NCBI GenBank assembly: GCA_963576565.1
Contig: OY755040.1
Coordinates: 82,307,321-82,371,320 of the forward strand
Direction: 5' to 3'
DNA: 64,000 nucleotides
DNA from: Aspidapion aeneum
Taxonomy: Eukaryota > Arthropoda > Insecta > Coleoptera > Brentidae
The notes under the pieces are model-generated. The model worked only from the letters and a program-made list of their open reading frames with translations. It had not been told where the DNA came from and ran no database searches. Positions 32,800 to 43,850 of the stretch are shown here, one piece after another (within the stretch, counting starts at the first letter, position 1; each line of letters opens with the position of its first letter). A program made the position numbers and the translations under genes.

Positions 32800-33100
32800 C
32801 AAATATGGATTCCCGGAGGCCCGTAGGGCCGAGTCACATACTAAGATAGTGAATGTGGACTCCCGTAGGCCTGTAGGGCCGAGAGTCAAATACTAATATA
32901 GAAATAAATTGGAGTCACGTAGGGCCGAGAGTCACATACTAATATAGAAATAAATTGGAGGCCCCCGAGAGTCACATTCCAATATCAAATTTAACGGGAG
33001 GCGCGTAGTTTCAATTTCAAATATGGATTCCCGGAGGCCCGTAGGGCCGAGAGTCACATACTAATATAAACATAATTTGGAGGCCTGTAGGCCTCCGGGA
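32800..33100 (+). repeat. tandem GGCCCGTAGGGCCGAGAGTCACATA units
   Basis: Five or so degenerate units built from GGAGGCCCGTAGGGCCGAGAG and TCACATACTAATATAGAAA. Inverted copies lie at 31,079-31,155, so this too belongs to the inverted architecture of the 5-kb element. Each unit contains the self-complementary GGCCCGTAGGGCC. Confidence 0.8.
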
Positions 33101-33107
33101 ATCTATA

Positions 33108-33610
33108 CTTTAAAAAAAAACTGTGCGTCCGATTGACATTTTTCAAAAATCATTGTAATCCCTGATCTTTGATACATAAAGTTTACACAAGGTGTTTTTT
33201 TGATTAAGCAAAGGGTTCTCTAGTTATAACAAGTTATAAATTATTATAAATACGCGTTTTCAGGGCGAGCAATTGTTTAATAGGGAACTCCATATAAAAG
33301 CATTGGGAACGATATTTTCAACATTGAAAAATAAATGTTTCTGATACTATTATTACTATATGCTTTTGGTGGAGCCATGAGCACACTTTATAGATTCAAA
33401 AAATGCAAAAAAAAATTTTTCAAAATTTTTGGAAAAACTACCCCCACCACTCCCTGACACGACGATTTTTGGACGACCAGTCGATTTTGCATTCTAAGGG
33501 TGTAAGAAATGATTTAAATTGTGTCTTACATTTTAGCAATGAAGTGCACACGGGGTGACACGATAGAAGCAGCTTTTAACTCTACTACCTAGTAACATTG
33601 GTATTTTTTG
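33108..33610 (-). repeat. right inner inverted arm
   Basis: Reverse complement of 30,048-30,520. It carries a ~60-bp extra segment near 33,235-33,280 or has lost one on the left. Confidence 0.85.
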
Positions 33611-34400
33611 CAAGTACATTTTTTTTTCTTTGCAGAGTAGATTTATATTGTTACGAAGGAGAAAAATGTTGTTTTTACGTAACTAACGAAAGGACAAATT
33701 AGCAGACACAGGTGAAGTTGGGAAAATTTACACAAGTTTTAGCTCCTAGTTCGTGACCACCTCGAAGAACACGTTTACGATAAAGGTTTGCTGTTTTCTC
33801 GGTGTTAATGCGAATGCTTTTAACACAAAATGCCTTTGTTTTACTGGGTCGACCCAATAGAACAAAGTTCTCTTAAAATTTAGTAGAAGTAATCTCTCCT
33901 ATAGGAGCTCAAGAATACGGATTGTGTGATTTCAGTCGAACGTTCTATGGGAAAGATTTCAAGAATAGACGTCTAGAACGTAAGATTTGTCGAAAACATT
34001 ATAACATTCTTGGACGAGAAGTTAGCTGCCATGGCTAGTCCACAACGAACGTCTTCTATTTCTGTCTTTGTCGAAAAGAGTGAGAAGCATTATAAAAGAT
34101 ATAAAAAAAGTAGCATGTGGACTTTAGGCAAAAAACGCAGGCGCTGGTTTAAAATTAAAGAATGGCTAGTTTCAAAACCACTGAAATTCGTTCAAACGTG
34201 ACGTCATTGCTAACGATCGGGAAATATTATTTAAACAATAAATAATTAAAAAAACAAAACCTTTTTAACTTTTTTTGGAAGTTACCAAATTGTTAGGGGG
34301 AAATACAGATGGTATTGGCTTTCCAATTGTTTTTGAGCATTAATAACGACATTTCAGAGTTGTGACGTCACTAATCAATGACGTATTTTATTGAAACAGT
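33611..34400. other. unique part of the 5-kb element, no gene
   Basis: No homologous open frame. A 63-codon frame at 34,010-34,201 is not recognisable. GACGTCA motifs near the ends pair with those of the left end. Confidence 0.4.
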
Positions 34401-34428
34401 GTTTTAAAACCGTTGCAATGCGAGAAAA

Positions 34429-35306
34429 TGATTCTGGTGTCAAAGCAGAAATATCATTTGGATCCGAGGAAATTTCCGTTAGCGGTCGAAAGTTCATAAT
34501 AGCTTTAATCTGACAGGTGACTGGATATAACTCTTCATAAGTTAAAATTTGTGAACCGATGGTTCAAAATAAATGTTTTTTGACAGTTTTGATCCTTGAC
34601 TCCCAAAGACCTCCAAAATTGGGATTTCCATTATCAGAATACATATTAGTTACGTAATTTCTACGAGACACAAACCTACGCATTGCTGCGATAAAAGCAT
34701 CGGCTGTCAAATCGCTGACTATTTCGATATGTACCGCTTTTGTACTCATACAAACGAATAAGCAAATATATGATTTTAAAGTACGTGGGTTCGGTTCATT
34801 AAAATAGGAATGGGGCCACCTAAATCTACTCCCGTATGCAAAAAAGTTGAGAAACTCGTGGAAACGGAAGTGAACCCATTGAGGGTTGTACCGATTTAGG
34901 GGATAACTTGGATGCATTTTGCTAAAACTTGACGAATTTTACTTTTTGCCGCAATAATCCAATAATTTTGGCTAAGTAAAAAATGTACTGTTCTTAATCC
35001 AGCGTGTAAAAAATTTAAATGAAAATATTCGATAATTAAATAAGTTATTCTACTTTCGCGGGGTAATATAATTGGAAATTTTTTTTCATAAGAGAGAAAA
35101 GAATTGTGTAATCTTTCACCGACGCGTAGTAAATTTTGGTCATCCAAAAATAGATTTAATTTTTGCATCGGTTTCGACAATCTTTTATTATTTTTAAGAG
35201 AATTTATTTCTTCCGAAAAATAGACCGATTGTTCGTTTTTTATTAACAAATGAAAAAACCCAAAATGGCTTTTGTCGTAAAACGAAGTAGGAAGAACCCA
35301 GGGCAA
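34429..35306 (-). pseudogene. BEL-2 integrase, N-terminal zinc finger and core
   Basis: Minus-strand fragments 34,896-35,306 and 34,564-34,917, continuing to 34,429. Visible are FLDDQNLLRVGERL, LNFLHAGLRTVHFLLSQNYW (zinc finger region), FVCMSTKAVHIEIVSDL, MYSDNGNPNFGGLWES with the second Asp and the Glu brought close together by an internal deletion, and SSDPNDISALTPE at the break with the 5-kb element. The deletion removes about 50 residues of the core, so it was dead before or apart from the insertion. The upstream part of BEL-2 is missing; it meets the BEL-3 3' end near 35,306. Confidence 0.88.
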
Positions 35307-35558
35307 TTTCCCTCGCTCTTGAGATTTTCTCCATAGTATCAGAGTGGAAGAAACACACGCGACTATGCGCGAAAACTGTGGCCAATAGAGGCACCCAAAG
35401 GTTCACATACAAGTATATTATAATAAAGCGAAAAAATGTAATATTAATTAATTTTAATTATAACTAATTACCGAATCGGCAAAAAACATAAATGGTAAAA
35501 TTCTATCATTTATCCTTAGATAAGGAATAATTTTATTAAATTTATCCAAAATCCAACA
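35307..35558 (-). repeat. possible BEL-3 3' LTR remnant
   Basis: On the minus strand, after the pol stop, TTTGGTGGCCGGTA (a possible polypurine tract, about 35,559-35,572) is followed by TGTTGGATTTTGG, a possible LTR start. The LTR end seen at 63,785 is not found here, so the copy is truncated or the call is wrong. Confidence 0.35.
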
Positions 35559-35645
35559 TACCGGCCACCAAATATGGCAAAGCGGTATTTCAAAAATAAA
35601 AAGTAGAATAAACAAATATTATTAACGCGTAACTTAAGAATTAAA

Positions 35646-36503
35646 CTAATTTGATGGCAAAGGACATACTTTAACCACCGGACGCTTAAACATACCAGTC
35701 TTGGTTTTGACATTAACCACACGGGTTACACCATCACGCCCAGGATACACCGAATCTATTTCACGCCCAGGATACACCGAATCTATTTTCCCAAGTCTCC
35801 ACTGGAGAGGAGGAACATTATCTTCCTTCAATACAACGAGAGTACCGGGTTTTATAAGAGGGGTATCTCTATCCCATTTACCCCTTTGCTGCAGAGAATG
35901 AAGATATTCTTTATGCCATCGATTCCAAAAGGTTTGATGTAATTGGGTTAATAACTGCGACCCATCAAGTCTATTAATTTGAATAGAACTAAGATCATGA
36001 TCAGGGACAGTAGAAAGTGGGGCTAAAGTGAGAAAGTGCCCAGGAGCCAAACAAGATAAATCGTTTGGATCACTACTCAAAGAGCATAATGGTCGGGAGT
36101 TGAGAACTGCCTCAACCTGGGTAAGGACAGTATACATCTCCTCATAGGTAAGGATCTGTTCCCCTATTATTTTTACTAAATGCGATTTCACGCTTTTAAT
36201 GCCTACCTCATGAAGCCCTCCAAAATGAGGGGCGGAAGGGGGCAAAAATTGCCACTCAATTTTTTCATCAGCGGCGGCATTTGCCATGCAATCAGCTAAA
36301 TATTTAGCCGAAGCAACGTAGTTAGTGGCATTATCACTATGTATTCGAGAGCACCTTCCTCTTCGGCTTATAAAACGACGCAATGAAGCAAGAAATGCGA
36401 AGGCGGATAAATCCGAAACGAACTCTAAATGTACAGTCTTGCTACAGCAAACAAATAGAGATAAATATGCCTTCTGAGTACGACACCCTCTATAGCGAGA
36501 CAT
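35646..36503 (-). pseudogene. BEL-3 integrase core and C-terminus
   Basis: 286-codon minus-strand frame. It shows CCSKTVHLEFVSDLS, HSDNATNYVASAKY (second Asp), APHFGGLHEVGIKS (catalytic Glu; usually GLWE), LNSRPLC, LAPGHFL and the ending RPVVKVCPLP. A perfect 27-bp tandem duplication (35,734-35,760 and 35,761-35,787) repeats the residues IDSVYPGRE. The upstream frame joins after a shift near 36,510. The terminal stop matches the end of other BEL pol genes. Confidence 0.92.
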
Positions 36504-36529
36504 ACTAATTTGGAAAGGTCCACCAAAAT

Positions 36530-37480
36530 CTACAGAAACACATTGGAAAGGTTTGCATTGCGTAATGCGATAGCTAGGTAAATTTTTGGTTCTATAGGCC
36601 TAGGATTCACCCTAAAATTCCGAAAACAACTCTGGACTATGCGACGAATGGCTCGTTTTGGACTCAATATCCAAAATTGTTGTACTATAAAGTACTGCAC
36701 AGCTTGCAGTCCACAATGTAAAAATCTCTTATGAAAATCTTCAATTATAAGATCAGTGAGTCTATGTTGGCAAGGTAACAATGCAGGGTGTTTTTGTTCA
36801 AACTCTAATTGAGAATAAACTAACCGACCGCCCAACCTGAGAATCCCATCACTATCAATAACGGGATTTAATTTTCTCAAAGGCTTGGAGCAAAGCCGTT
36901 TAGCTCGAATATTAGCAATGTCTTGATGAAAAACTTCATACTGCGCCTTTTTTACAACACAGAGCAAAGTTTGAGATAGCTCCAGGTGCGTAAAAGGCTC
37001 CCTTTTAAGAACAGAGTCGACTTTAAATTTAAAATTAACAAAACGTCGCCAGTACGTTAAAAAACGTAAGATTTTCTGCAAGCAAGAAAATCTATCTATA
37101 ATCCAGATAATTGGATCATAACCCGTAGATACCATAAAAACTAGAGATCTTTCTTCAGGCAAAGGCTCATTTACCAAAAAAGACTCAATTTTTGGCCACT
37201 GTTCCATGGGCAGAGATAGCCAAGGTGGCCCCGCCCACCATAACGCACAATCGACTAATTGAGAAGGAAGTATGGATCGACTGGCTAGATCGGCAGGGTT
37301 GTCTTCTGATCTGATGTGATACCAGCAATCAGGTGCTACATTATCTTGGATCTGACTGACCCGATTTGAAACAAAAGTATGCCATCGATGAGGAGGCGAC
37401 TTTATCCAATCAAGGGAAATTGTCGAATCCGACCAGGCATAACTTTTATAAACATTTGGAATGCTATGTGTCCAAAACAA
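36530..37480 (-). pseudogene. BEL-3 RNase H end and integrase zinc finger
   Basis: Minus-strand frame with the RNase H motif AWSDSTISLDWI, NPADLASRS, WWAGPPWLS, then the integrase N-terminal part LNPVIDSDGILRLGGRL, HPALLP, FHKRFLHCGLQAVQYF (zinc-binding His residues) and QSCFRNFRVNPRP, where the usual CxxC has become CFRN, so the second zinc-binding Cys is absent. The frame ends near 36,530 by a shift before the core. Confidence 0.88.
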
Positions 37481-38031
37481 ACTTAAGCAATTTATATGCC
37501 ATTAGAGCAGCACTTAACTCTAGTCTAGGAAGACTCAATTTCTTTAGGGGAGCGACTTTACTTTTTGCATATAGCAAATAGGTAAATATAGAACCATTTG
37601 CAGAAACTAGGCGAGAGTATACGCAACTTCCATAACCTAATTCTGAGGCGTCCCCAAAACTGTGAAACTCTAAATAAATATATTTAGTGAAAAAACAATA
37701 TCGAGGTATTTCTAAGCAAGATAAACTTGATAAGTAATTTTTATAATCTGTCCACTTTTGAGCTTTGTCAACGGGCACTTCAGCGTCCCAATCTAGGCCT
37801 CTAGCCCATAAGGACTGCATTAGTTGTTTAACTAAGAGTTATAGGGCATAAAAGACATAAGGGGTCAAATATCCTAGAAATCTCGGAAAGTATAGTTCTC
37901 TTAGTACATGATGAATTGAAAAGCTATATATCATATGAAAATATGTCCTTTTCAGGAGACCATCGCAGTCCAAGAACTTTCAAGTAGAGGTCACATTTAC
38001 TATCTAAAGCCAGAGGTTGTTGGAGAATATC
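37464..38031 (-). pseudogene. BEL-3 connection and RNase H start
   Basis: 37,464-37,820 reads LWARGLDWDAEVP, FGDASELGYGSCVY and SLPRLELSAALMAYKLL, the RNase H-like start. Upstream, 37,840-38,031 reads KVLGLRWSPEKDIFSYD and KRTILSEISRIFDPL with stops between. The reading is cut at 38,031 by LINE-C and continues at 39,650 in the sequence for ATIPSD; the two flanks join in frame. Confidence 0.88.
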
Positions 38032-39649
38032 AGAATTAAGCGGGCCAGTACAAAAAATACTCAAGACTTCCCTTGAATCAGGAATACTTCCGGACGAGTG
38101 GCTTTCAGCAAACATTACGCCAATCTTTAAAAAAGGCGATAAATTAGACTGTTCCAATTACCGACCAATCAGCCTGGTGTGTACAATTTGTAAAGTGCTA
38201 GAAAGAATAATTGTAAATGCGATGCTGTCATTTTTCTACCAGTGCAATGTCGTACCACCGACTCAGCATGGTTTTCTGCCAGGTCGATCAGTTCTCTCGA
38301 ACTTGATAACTTCGCTTAACAATTGGACCTTACTCTGGACGCCGGCGAACCATTAGACATTGTGTACCTAGACTTTAGCAAAGCGTTTGATAAAGTGCCC
38401 CATAAAAGACTCCTTATGAAGTTGGAGAGGGTCGGTGTTCGCGGTAAACTTCTTGCTTGGATTCAATCATTCTTGAACAATAGGACCTTTCGGGTTAGGG
38501 TGTCGGACTCGTTATCAACGCCCTTCTTGGCCCCCTCTGGGGTCCCCCAGGGATCGGTTTTAGGTCCAATCTTGTTCATAGTTTATACAATAGATCTGCT
38601 TGCGTCACTAGAGTCTCACGCCAGCGCTTACGCCGATGACAAGAAGCTATATGAAAACCCTAGAACCGGAGGCCGACACATCCAAAATGATCTTGACAAA
38701 ATACACTCCTGGTGTACAACATGGTTTCTTCCATTAAATATAGAAAAATGTTCAGTACTTCACGTTGGTCGTAATAATCCTAATATTCAATACACTATAA
38801 ACACTGTACCAATCCAAAATGTTACGATACAGACAGATATTGGTGTAACGATAACATGCGATTTGTCCTGGTCACACCACATCTCAAATATTATTAAAAA
38901 GGCAAATAGTGCACTCTACATCGCCCAAAAAGCTTTTCCTAAGCCGAAACCAGAACTTGCCGCCAAAATTTACACCTCCTACATACGGCCAATTCTTGAG
39001 TTTGCCGCCCCAGTCTGGAGTCCGTGGCTTATCGGAGACCAAAATCTACTGGAAAAAGTCCAGCGTAAAGCGACGAGATGGTCACCACAAATACGTCACC
39101 TTCCCTACGAAGAGCGGCTTGCGATTTTAAAGCTGCAACCATTAAACATCCGACGCAAGCGAGCCGACCTTATTCAGCTTTACCGACTCACTCACAACCA
39201 GTTTCCTTCAACCAGTCCGCTAATTACAATAAATGAAGATCAAAGACTTAGAGGGCATCCATTCAAAATAAAAAAAGAACAATTTCGAACAAGTCATCGC
39301 CTACATTATCTTACGAACAGATACTTTGACGAATGGAATGCCTTGCCTACTGAAGTTGTGACTGCGCCAAATGTTCAATTCAAAAAAAGACTCGATAAAT
39401 ACCTGGCGCATCGATAACAAACAAAAAAAGTGTGTTTATATATTTAAAGTGAGACCTACTTATCAGTAGATACCTATTTAAAGATTTAATTTTTTTTTAA
39501 GAATATTATTTTATTTTTAGTTTAAATATTTATTTATAAAGCAAGTTTTATTTTCTTTGGATATGACGTTCATGTAATCTCTTGTATTCTATAGTGCTAT
39601 AATAGGATTTCCTCTGCACTAAACGAAATATAATAATAATAATAATAAT
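38032..39649 (+). mobile_element. LINE-C: 5'-truncated CR1/Jockey-like LINE in BEL-3
   Basis: 1,618 bp on the + strand, opposite to BEL-3. It begins inside the reverse transcriptase and ends in a (TAA)n tail (39,631-39,649). BEL-3 reads in frame across it, so the borders are accurate to one or two bases. No clear target duplication is left. The first 290 bp are open but shifted relative to the main frame. Confidence 0.9.
38040..39417 (+). pseudogene. LINE-C reverse transcriptase and C-terminal domain
   Basis: The part from 38,040 reads GILPDEWLSANITPIFKKGD, NYRPISLV and QHGFLPGRSV, then after a one-base shift near 38,325 a 364-codon frame (38,323-39,417) gives VYLDFSKAFDKVPHKRLL (motif A), SGVPQGSVLGPILF (motif B), AYADDKKLY (motif C), LEKVQRKATRW and FFDEWNALP-like YFDEWNALPTEV near the end. 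The true end at TAA 39,415 looks natural. The endonuclease and ORF1 are lost by 5' truncation, so it cannot move on its own. Apart from the shift, the frame is clean, so the insertion is fairly young. Confidence 0.92.
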
Positions 39650-40226
39650 CTGATGGAATAGTCGCTAAAAAATCAGCATTATTACTAGACCATTTTCTCA
39701 AGAGAAAACCTCCCTCATGCAATAAACCAATTAGCTCATTTTTAACCTCTAGCTTCCTGGAGTGAAGGAAAAGAGCAACCAGCATCATCTCCTTTCCTTC
39801 TATAGCCAGTTGCAAGAGGCACCTTAAAGCCAGAAAAGGAGCAGAGTTAACCCCATAAGTTACAGTTTTAAGCCTATAGTCTTGAACAAGCTTTCTAGGA
39901 GAGAATCTCCATAGTATACGTTGATAACCTTGATGGTCTTCATGCACAAGAATTTGCCTATACATCATTTTTATATCAGCGGTAAAAACTTCCGGAAATC
40001 TTCGAAAACTCAACAATATACTAGATATTTCATTTTGCAGCTTAGAGCCGACTGCCAAGGTATCATTTAATGACTGATTTTGTGGCCGACATGACGCGTC
40101 GAAAACAGCCCTAAGTCTAGTTGTAGTACTATTTAAATTAGTCACCCCATGGTGAGGGATATAATAATGGCGCCGCATTATGTCAGAGCAAGGAACAGAG
40201 ATAGGTTCCATGTGGTTAAGATCCAC
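39650..40226 (-). pseudogene. BEL-3 reverse transcriptase, active site damaged
   Basis: Minus-strand frame reading YYIPHHGVTN, LRAVFDASC, FTADIKMMYRQI (motif A Asp), TYGVNSAPFLALR, then a jump: after AIEGKE the reading changes to another frame at about 39,769-39,795, where a DD pair is followed by SLQEA. The residues that should precede it, including the Tyr of YxDD, are deleted. Reverse transcriptase activity is therefore lost. The apparent run of Tyr at the C-terminus is the LINE-C (TAA)n tail read backwards, not protein. The start codon is not meaningful. Confidence 0.88.
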
Positions 40227-40232
40227 ATATTC

Positions 40233-40568
40233 TTACATGAACTTGGAATAGGCCTCAAATAAAGGCGGATCTTTGAGCAAACGTCGCTCTAAGCTATGAT
40301 ATCTCTTTAATGCTATGGAGCGAGACTCAGAAAAAAGCGGTTCTCCTTTGAGAAAAGGTAGTTTTACAAGAAAACACCCATCTAAAGTGCGGGAATAAGT
40401 TTCTCTAACAGAAATTTCAGCAGGGTCATCTAGGGGTAGCATAGATTTAGGGCGAGGTATCTCCTCAATCTCCCAAAATCGCTGTAAGGTTTTATTCAAA
40501 TCTGGACTATCCTCGGTAAAAGTTACAAAAGAACTATGTCCTACAGGATTAATTCTCCCCATTACAAT
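40233..40568 (-). pseudogene. BEL-3 protease-RT spacer
   Basis: Minus-strand sequence IVMGRINPVG, LQRFWEIEEIP, RETYSRTLDGCFLVKLPF and LERRLLKDP is the conserved stretch between protease and reverse transcriptase in BEL elements. It directly continues the protein broken off at 61,545 by BEL-4. A stop or shift at 40,233 separates it from the reverse transcriptase. Confidence 0.9.
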
Positions 40569-40573
40569 CCATC

Positions 40574-40985
40574 TGTTCCTACGATAGTCAATGAAAAGCT
40601 GATGAACACCAATAAACGATAATTTTTTTTGTACTCACGACGTTTATGTAGATCTTCTGTCCTAATTATTTTTCACTCGGAAAAATTGTGAAAATAGGAG
40701 GGAAAGGTAAAAGGAAAAATTGTAAGGTTGAGTGAATACTGGTGTCGCTTGCTTATTTGTAAACCAAAAAAGACCACTCTTTATTCGATGCAGAAAAGAC
40801 GTGTTTCTTTCACCACAAAATTTTATGAAACCGCCTAATATATGTTTTTCACCTTATCCGAAGGTAGCCAAAACCCGAGTCTTTTATGAAAAGAAAAATA
40901 AATTCGCAGCGGAACAAATACAATGTTGTCAAACTGATTTTCGTTATTTTCCTGGAATATTTTAATTTAAGAAAGGGCGAGAACA
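40574..40985 (-). repeat. BEL-4 3' LTR
   Basis: 412 bp; about 99% identical to 61,129-61,539. Preceded on the minus strand by GGGTTGGGGGTA (40,986-40,997), a good polypurine tract. Confidence 0.93.
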
Positions 40986-41230
40986 TACCCCCAACCCTGA
41001 AAAATAGTTTTTCAGTCATATTAGAAAGAAAGAAAGAAAGAAAAAAACAGAAACTAACATTAACTTATCTAACTCTAAACCCGCAAGGTTTCCCGTAACC
41101 TTAATAATAACCAAAACCTAAACAAAAAAATAAATAATAATAATAAAAATAATTATAAAAATAGAGAATTTTTTTTTTACTAAATCAACTTATTGAAGCT
41201 GACAAAACCAGCAAAACAACATAAAATAAA
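40986..41230 (-). other. BEL-4 3' untranslated region and polypurine tract
   Basis: A/T-rich, with (GAAA)n near 41,025-41,045 on the + strand. No coding sequence after the pol stop. Confidence 0.6.
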
Positions 41231-41746
41231 CTACTGTGTTGGCAGAGGGCACAATTTTACTACAGGCCTAGTAAAAGTGCCTTTGCTTGTTTTTAGAGTA
41301 ACATTGCGCACAACGCCGTCACTGCCTGGATGAACTTTTGTTATTATAGCCAATGGCCAATGTAATGGTGGAGCGTTATCCGTTTTGAGAATAACTACCG
41401 TACCTTCCGTTACATTAGTAATAGGTTCATTCCACTTTTTTCGAATTTGTAAACTACTCAAGTACTCTAAACGCCATCTACTCCAAAAATCTTGTACCAT
41501 CCGATCCACTAGTTGGAACCGATCCAATCTATTAAGTGGCACACCCATAACGTTCTCTACCGGAAACCCACGTAATGGCGCTAAGGTTAAAAAATAAGCG
41601 GGCGTTAAAGCCTCTGGCGCACGTGGATCTGCTGATAACAGACACAAAGGCCTTGAGTTCAACAGTGCCTCAACTTCCGTCAACAAAGTGGAAAACTCCT
41701 CAAAGGTTAGCAACTGATCTCCGATAACCCGATAGAGCTTTCCCAA
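41231..41746 (-). pseudogene. BEL-4 integrase C-terminus
   Basis: Minus-strand frame with KLYRVIGDQLLTFEEF, LNSRPLCLL, LTPAYFLTLAP, DFWSRWRLEYL, APPLHWPLAII and RPVVKLCPLP at the end. It overlaps the core frame (41,707-42,558) by a one-base shift next to GGLWES. Apart from that shift the sequence is clean. The position of the stop agrees with BEL-1 and BEL-3. Confidence 0.93.
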
Positions 41747-42558
41747 AGACCTCCTTGTTCCGGTGCTGCTGGGCTATTAAAATGCCACTCTATACCGTGC
41801 ACTCCGAGCTCAGTTTCAAATGCGCTAATATATTCTGGAGAGCACATAAGTCCTTTTAACTCGCTTAGGACTGATTTAGCTCCTACAAAATTCCGTCCTT
41901 GGTCCGAATAAAGTGCCCTAACTGGCCCTCGACGAGATATAAACCGCTTGAATGCTTGCAAAAAACAGTCTGTAGATAGCGAGCTAACCAACTCCAAATG
42001 CAGCGCCTTAACAGACATACACACAAACAGACTTACATAACCCTTATAGACGGGAGCATTTTTTCTTTTCCCCATACAAATTCTAACTGGACCGAAATAA
42101 TCTACGCCACTGTTCGTAAAAGCTTTAACTTCTTGTACTCTTGGAAGGGGTAAGTTTCCCATCAAAGGTGTCAAATGTTTTGGGTTTAATCGAAAGCAGC
42201 GATTACATTTGTGTATTTTACTTCGAATCAAATTTCTACCCCCCAAAATCCAATATTTTTGACGTAAGAGTGCCTCCAGTAAGTAGGCCCCCGTATGCAT
42301 GTTAATAATATGATGAAACTCAACCAGTTTTTCCGTAAAAATGTCCTTCGCAGGCAAAATAAGTGGATGTTTTTTAGAAAAATCTAGGTTGGAGTTACCA
42401 ATTCTACCCCCAAACCTCAACAATCCATCCTGCAAAAAAGGATTAAGTCTTTTTAATGTCGTTTTACATTTGCCTCCCGAGTTCAACTGATTAATTTCGC
42501 TTTTAAAATGCTTGGCTTGGATTAATTTTATAAGCGTTAGCTCCGCCTGTTGTGACAC
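41707..42558 (-). pseudogene. BEL-4 integrase zinc finger and core
   Basis: Minus-strand frame with LNPFLQDGLLRFGGRI, HHIINMHTGAYLLEALLRQKYW and CNRCFRLNP (zinc finger His and CxxC), GVDYFGPV (first catalytic Asp), LYSDQGRNFVGA (second Asp) and APEQGGLWESS (Glu). All three catalytic residues are present. It would insert the element DNA into the genome, here with 5-bp duplications. Confidence 0.93.
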
Positions 42559-42953
42559 ACTGGCTAAAACAATGCCCTACCTTCTAGGTAATACCTTTAA
42601 AAACCGCAAAATAAAAACCGTTGTTCTAATCATTTTGGTGGGCTCCATTAACTCAAAAAATGCATTAGAACTTTCCTCCATTTTAACCGTAAAAACCTCT
42701 GATTCCTCTCGATCAACCGAAAAGTTTCCCCCGATATTCAAAAACTCGGGCCACTCTTCTTCTGGCTGACTGATCCATGAGGGTCCCTTTAACCATAAAG
42801 GATTCGAAACTAATTAAGAAGGGCTAAGTCCGCGCGATAAAGCATCAGCTGGGTTTTGAATACCCTCTACGTGATTCCAAATTGCATTTTTTACATTTTC
42901 CTTTATTTGTAAAATCCGATTCGCCACGAAAATATCTTTTAAAAAAGGAGTGT
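42559..42953 (-). pseudogene. BEL-4 RNase H end, broken
   Basis: Conceptual minus-strand reading gives FAFSDSSTVISWL, NPADALSRGLSPS, LWLKGPSWIS and TTVFILRFLK, joined by two shifts and a stop near 42,815. This is the expected stretch between the RNase H-like domain and the integrase. Confidence 0.8.
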
Positions 42954-43850
42954 TTAACCAGCTAATAACCGTCGATGAATCTGAAAATGCAAAATCTTTG
43001 AAATTAAAACACGATCTCGATAATTTTCTACAACTTCTTTTACCAGCTTTGATAGTAAATGACAGGCCAGCAGTTCTATTCTGGGAATAGTTATAGTTTT
43101 AGTCGGACTAACCTTAAATTTCGCACAAACTAGCTGGATATTGATATCTTTTTTTCCGAAAGAAAACCCCGTTTTTAAATAAACTACTGAACCGTAACCG
43201 ATTAAACTGGCATCCGCAAAAGCAATAATAATCACTGGCTGCTTTTCACTTGCACCCAAATGTCTTGGAACTTGAAATTCTCCGAGTTCAGCCCATTCGG
43301 ACCGCGCTAATTGCCATTTTTTCTTAATATTTTCTGGGGGTTCTTCGTCCCACCCTAATTTCAATAGCCAAAGTTCCTTAATCAATGCTTTTAACCACAA
43401 AATGAATGGTGCCAAAAGTCCAATAGGATCGAAACATTGAGCAACCGCTGACAATATGGCACGTTTTGTACATTTTGGCTCTGGAATTCTAACCTTAAAG
43501 CCAAAAGTGTCATTTTCCGGATTCCATTGAATACCTAAAATTTTTGTGTCGGTCTTAAAAACAACAGTCTCTGAAAGCCTTTTTTCAACTGGTATTTTTT
43601 CTAAAACTGACACCGAATTAGATGACCATTTAGCTAAATCGAACCCGCCTGATTTAAATAAACGAACTGACTCTTGAAATAACCGAACAGCTTGATCTTC
43701 CGAGTCAATACTGCAACAAAAATCATCCATGTACAGATCTCGTAATACATATTTACCCGCCATAGGAAATTTATCGCCCTCTTCCTCGACCAGCTGTTTA
43801 ACCGTCCGTAGCGCCAAGTAAGGTGAAGATTTTAACCCAAACGCAACCAC
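42954..43850 (-). pseudogene. BEL-4 reverse transcriptase end and RNase H
   Basis: Minus-strand frame of 298 codons starting at the break with G1. VVAFGLKSSPYLALRTV is motif B, DLYMDDFCCS the catalytic YMDD site, then ILGIQWNPENDTFGF, CFDPIGLLAPF, FADASLIGYGS and TIPRIELLACHLL. The preceding half lies at 58,275 onward. Joining at the 4-bp duplicate GCGG gives the same spacing to motif B as in BEL-1, which supports the borders of G1. The apparent start is only the junction. Confidence 0.93.

Larger units (their letters stand above)
29387..34428. mobile_element. 5-kb non-coding element with inverted ends, inside BEL-2
   Basis: BEL-2 integrase is interrupted exactly here. The ends are inverted: TTTTCTCGC at 29,387 against GCGAGAAAA ending at 34,428, with further imperfect pairing over about 70 bp (CAACTGTTTTA/CAACGGTTTTA, GACGTCA). 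Inner inverted arms of about 450 bp lie at 30,048-30,520 and 33,108-33,610. No transposase is seen. It resembles a foldback-type or other large non-autonomous DNA element. No target duplication could be recognised, so the exact limits are approximate. Confidence 0.65.

Noticed and set aside
39597..39660. protein end with a poly-Tyr run
   Set aside because: It is the (TAA)n tail of LINE-C read on the other strand, followed by LINE 3' sequence.
40732..40965. 78-residue open frame, repeated at 61,286-61,519
   Set aside because: It lies within the BEL-4 LTRs; the second copy exists because LTRs are repeated, not because the protein is conserved.
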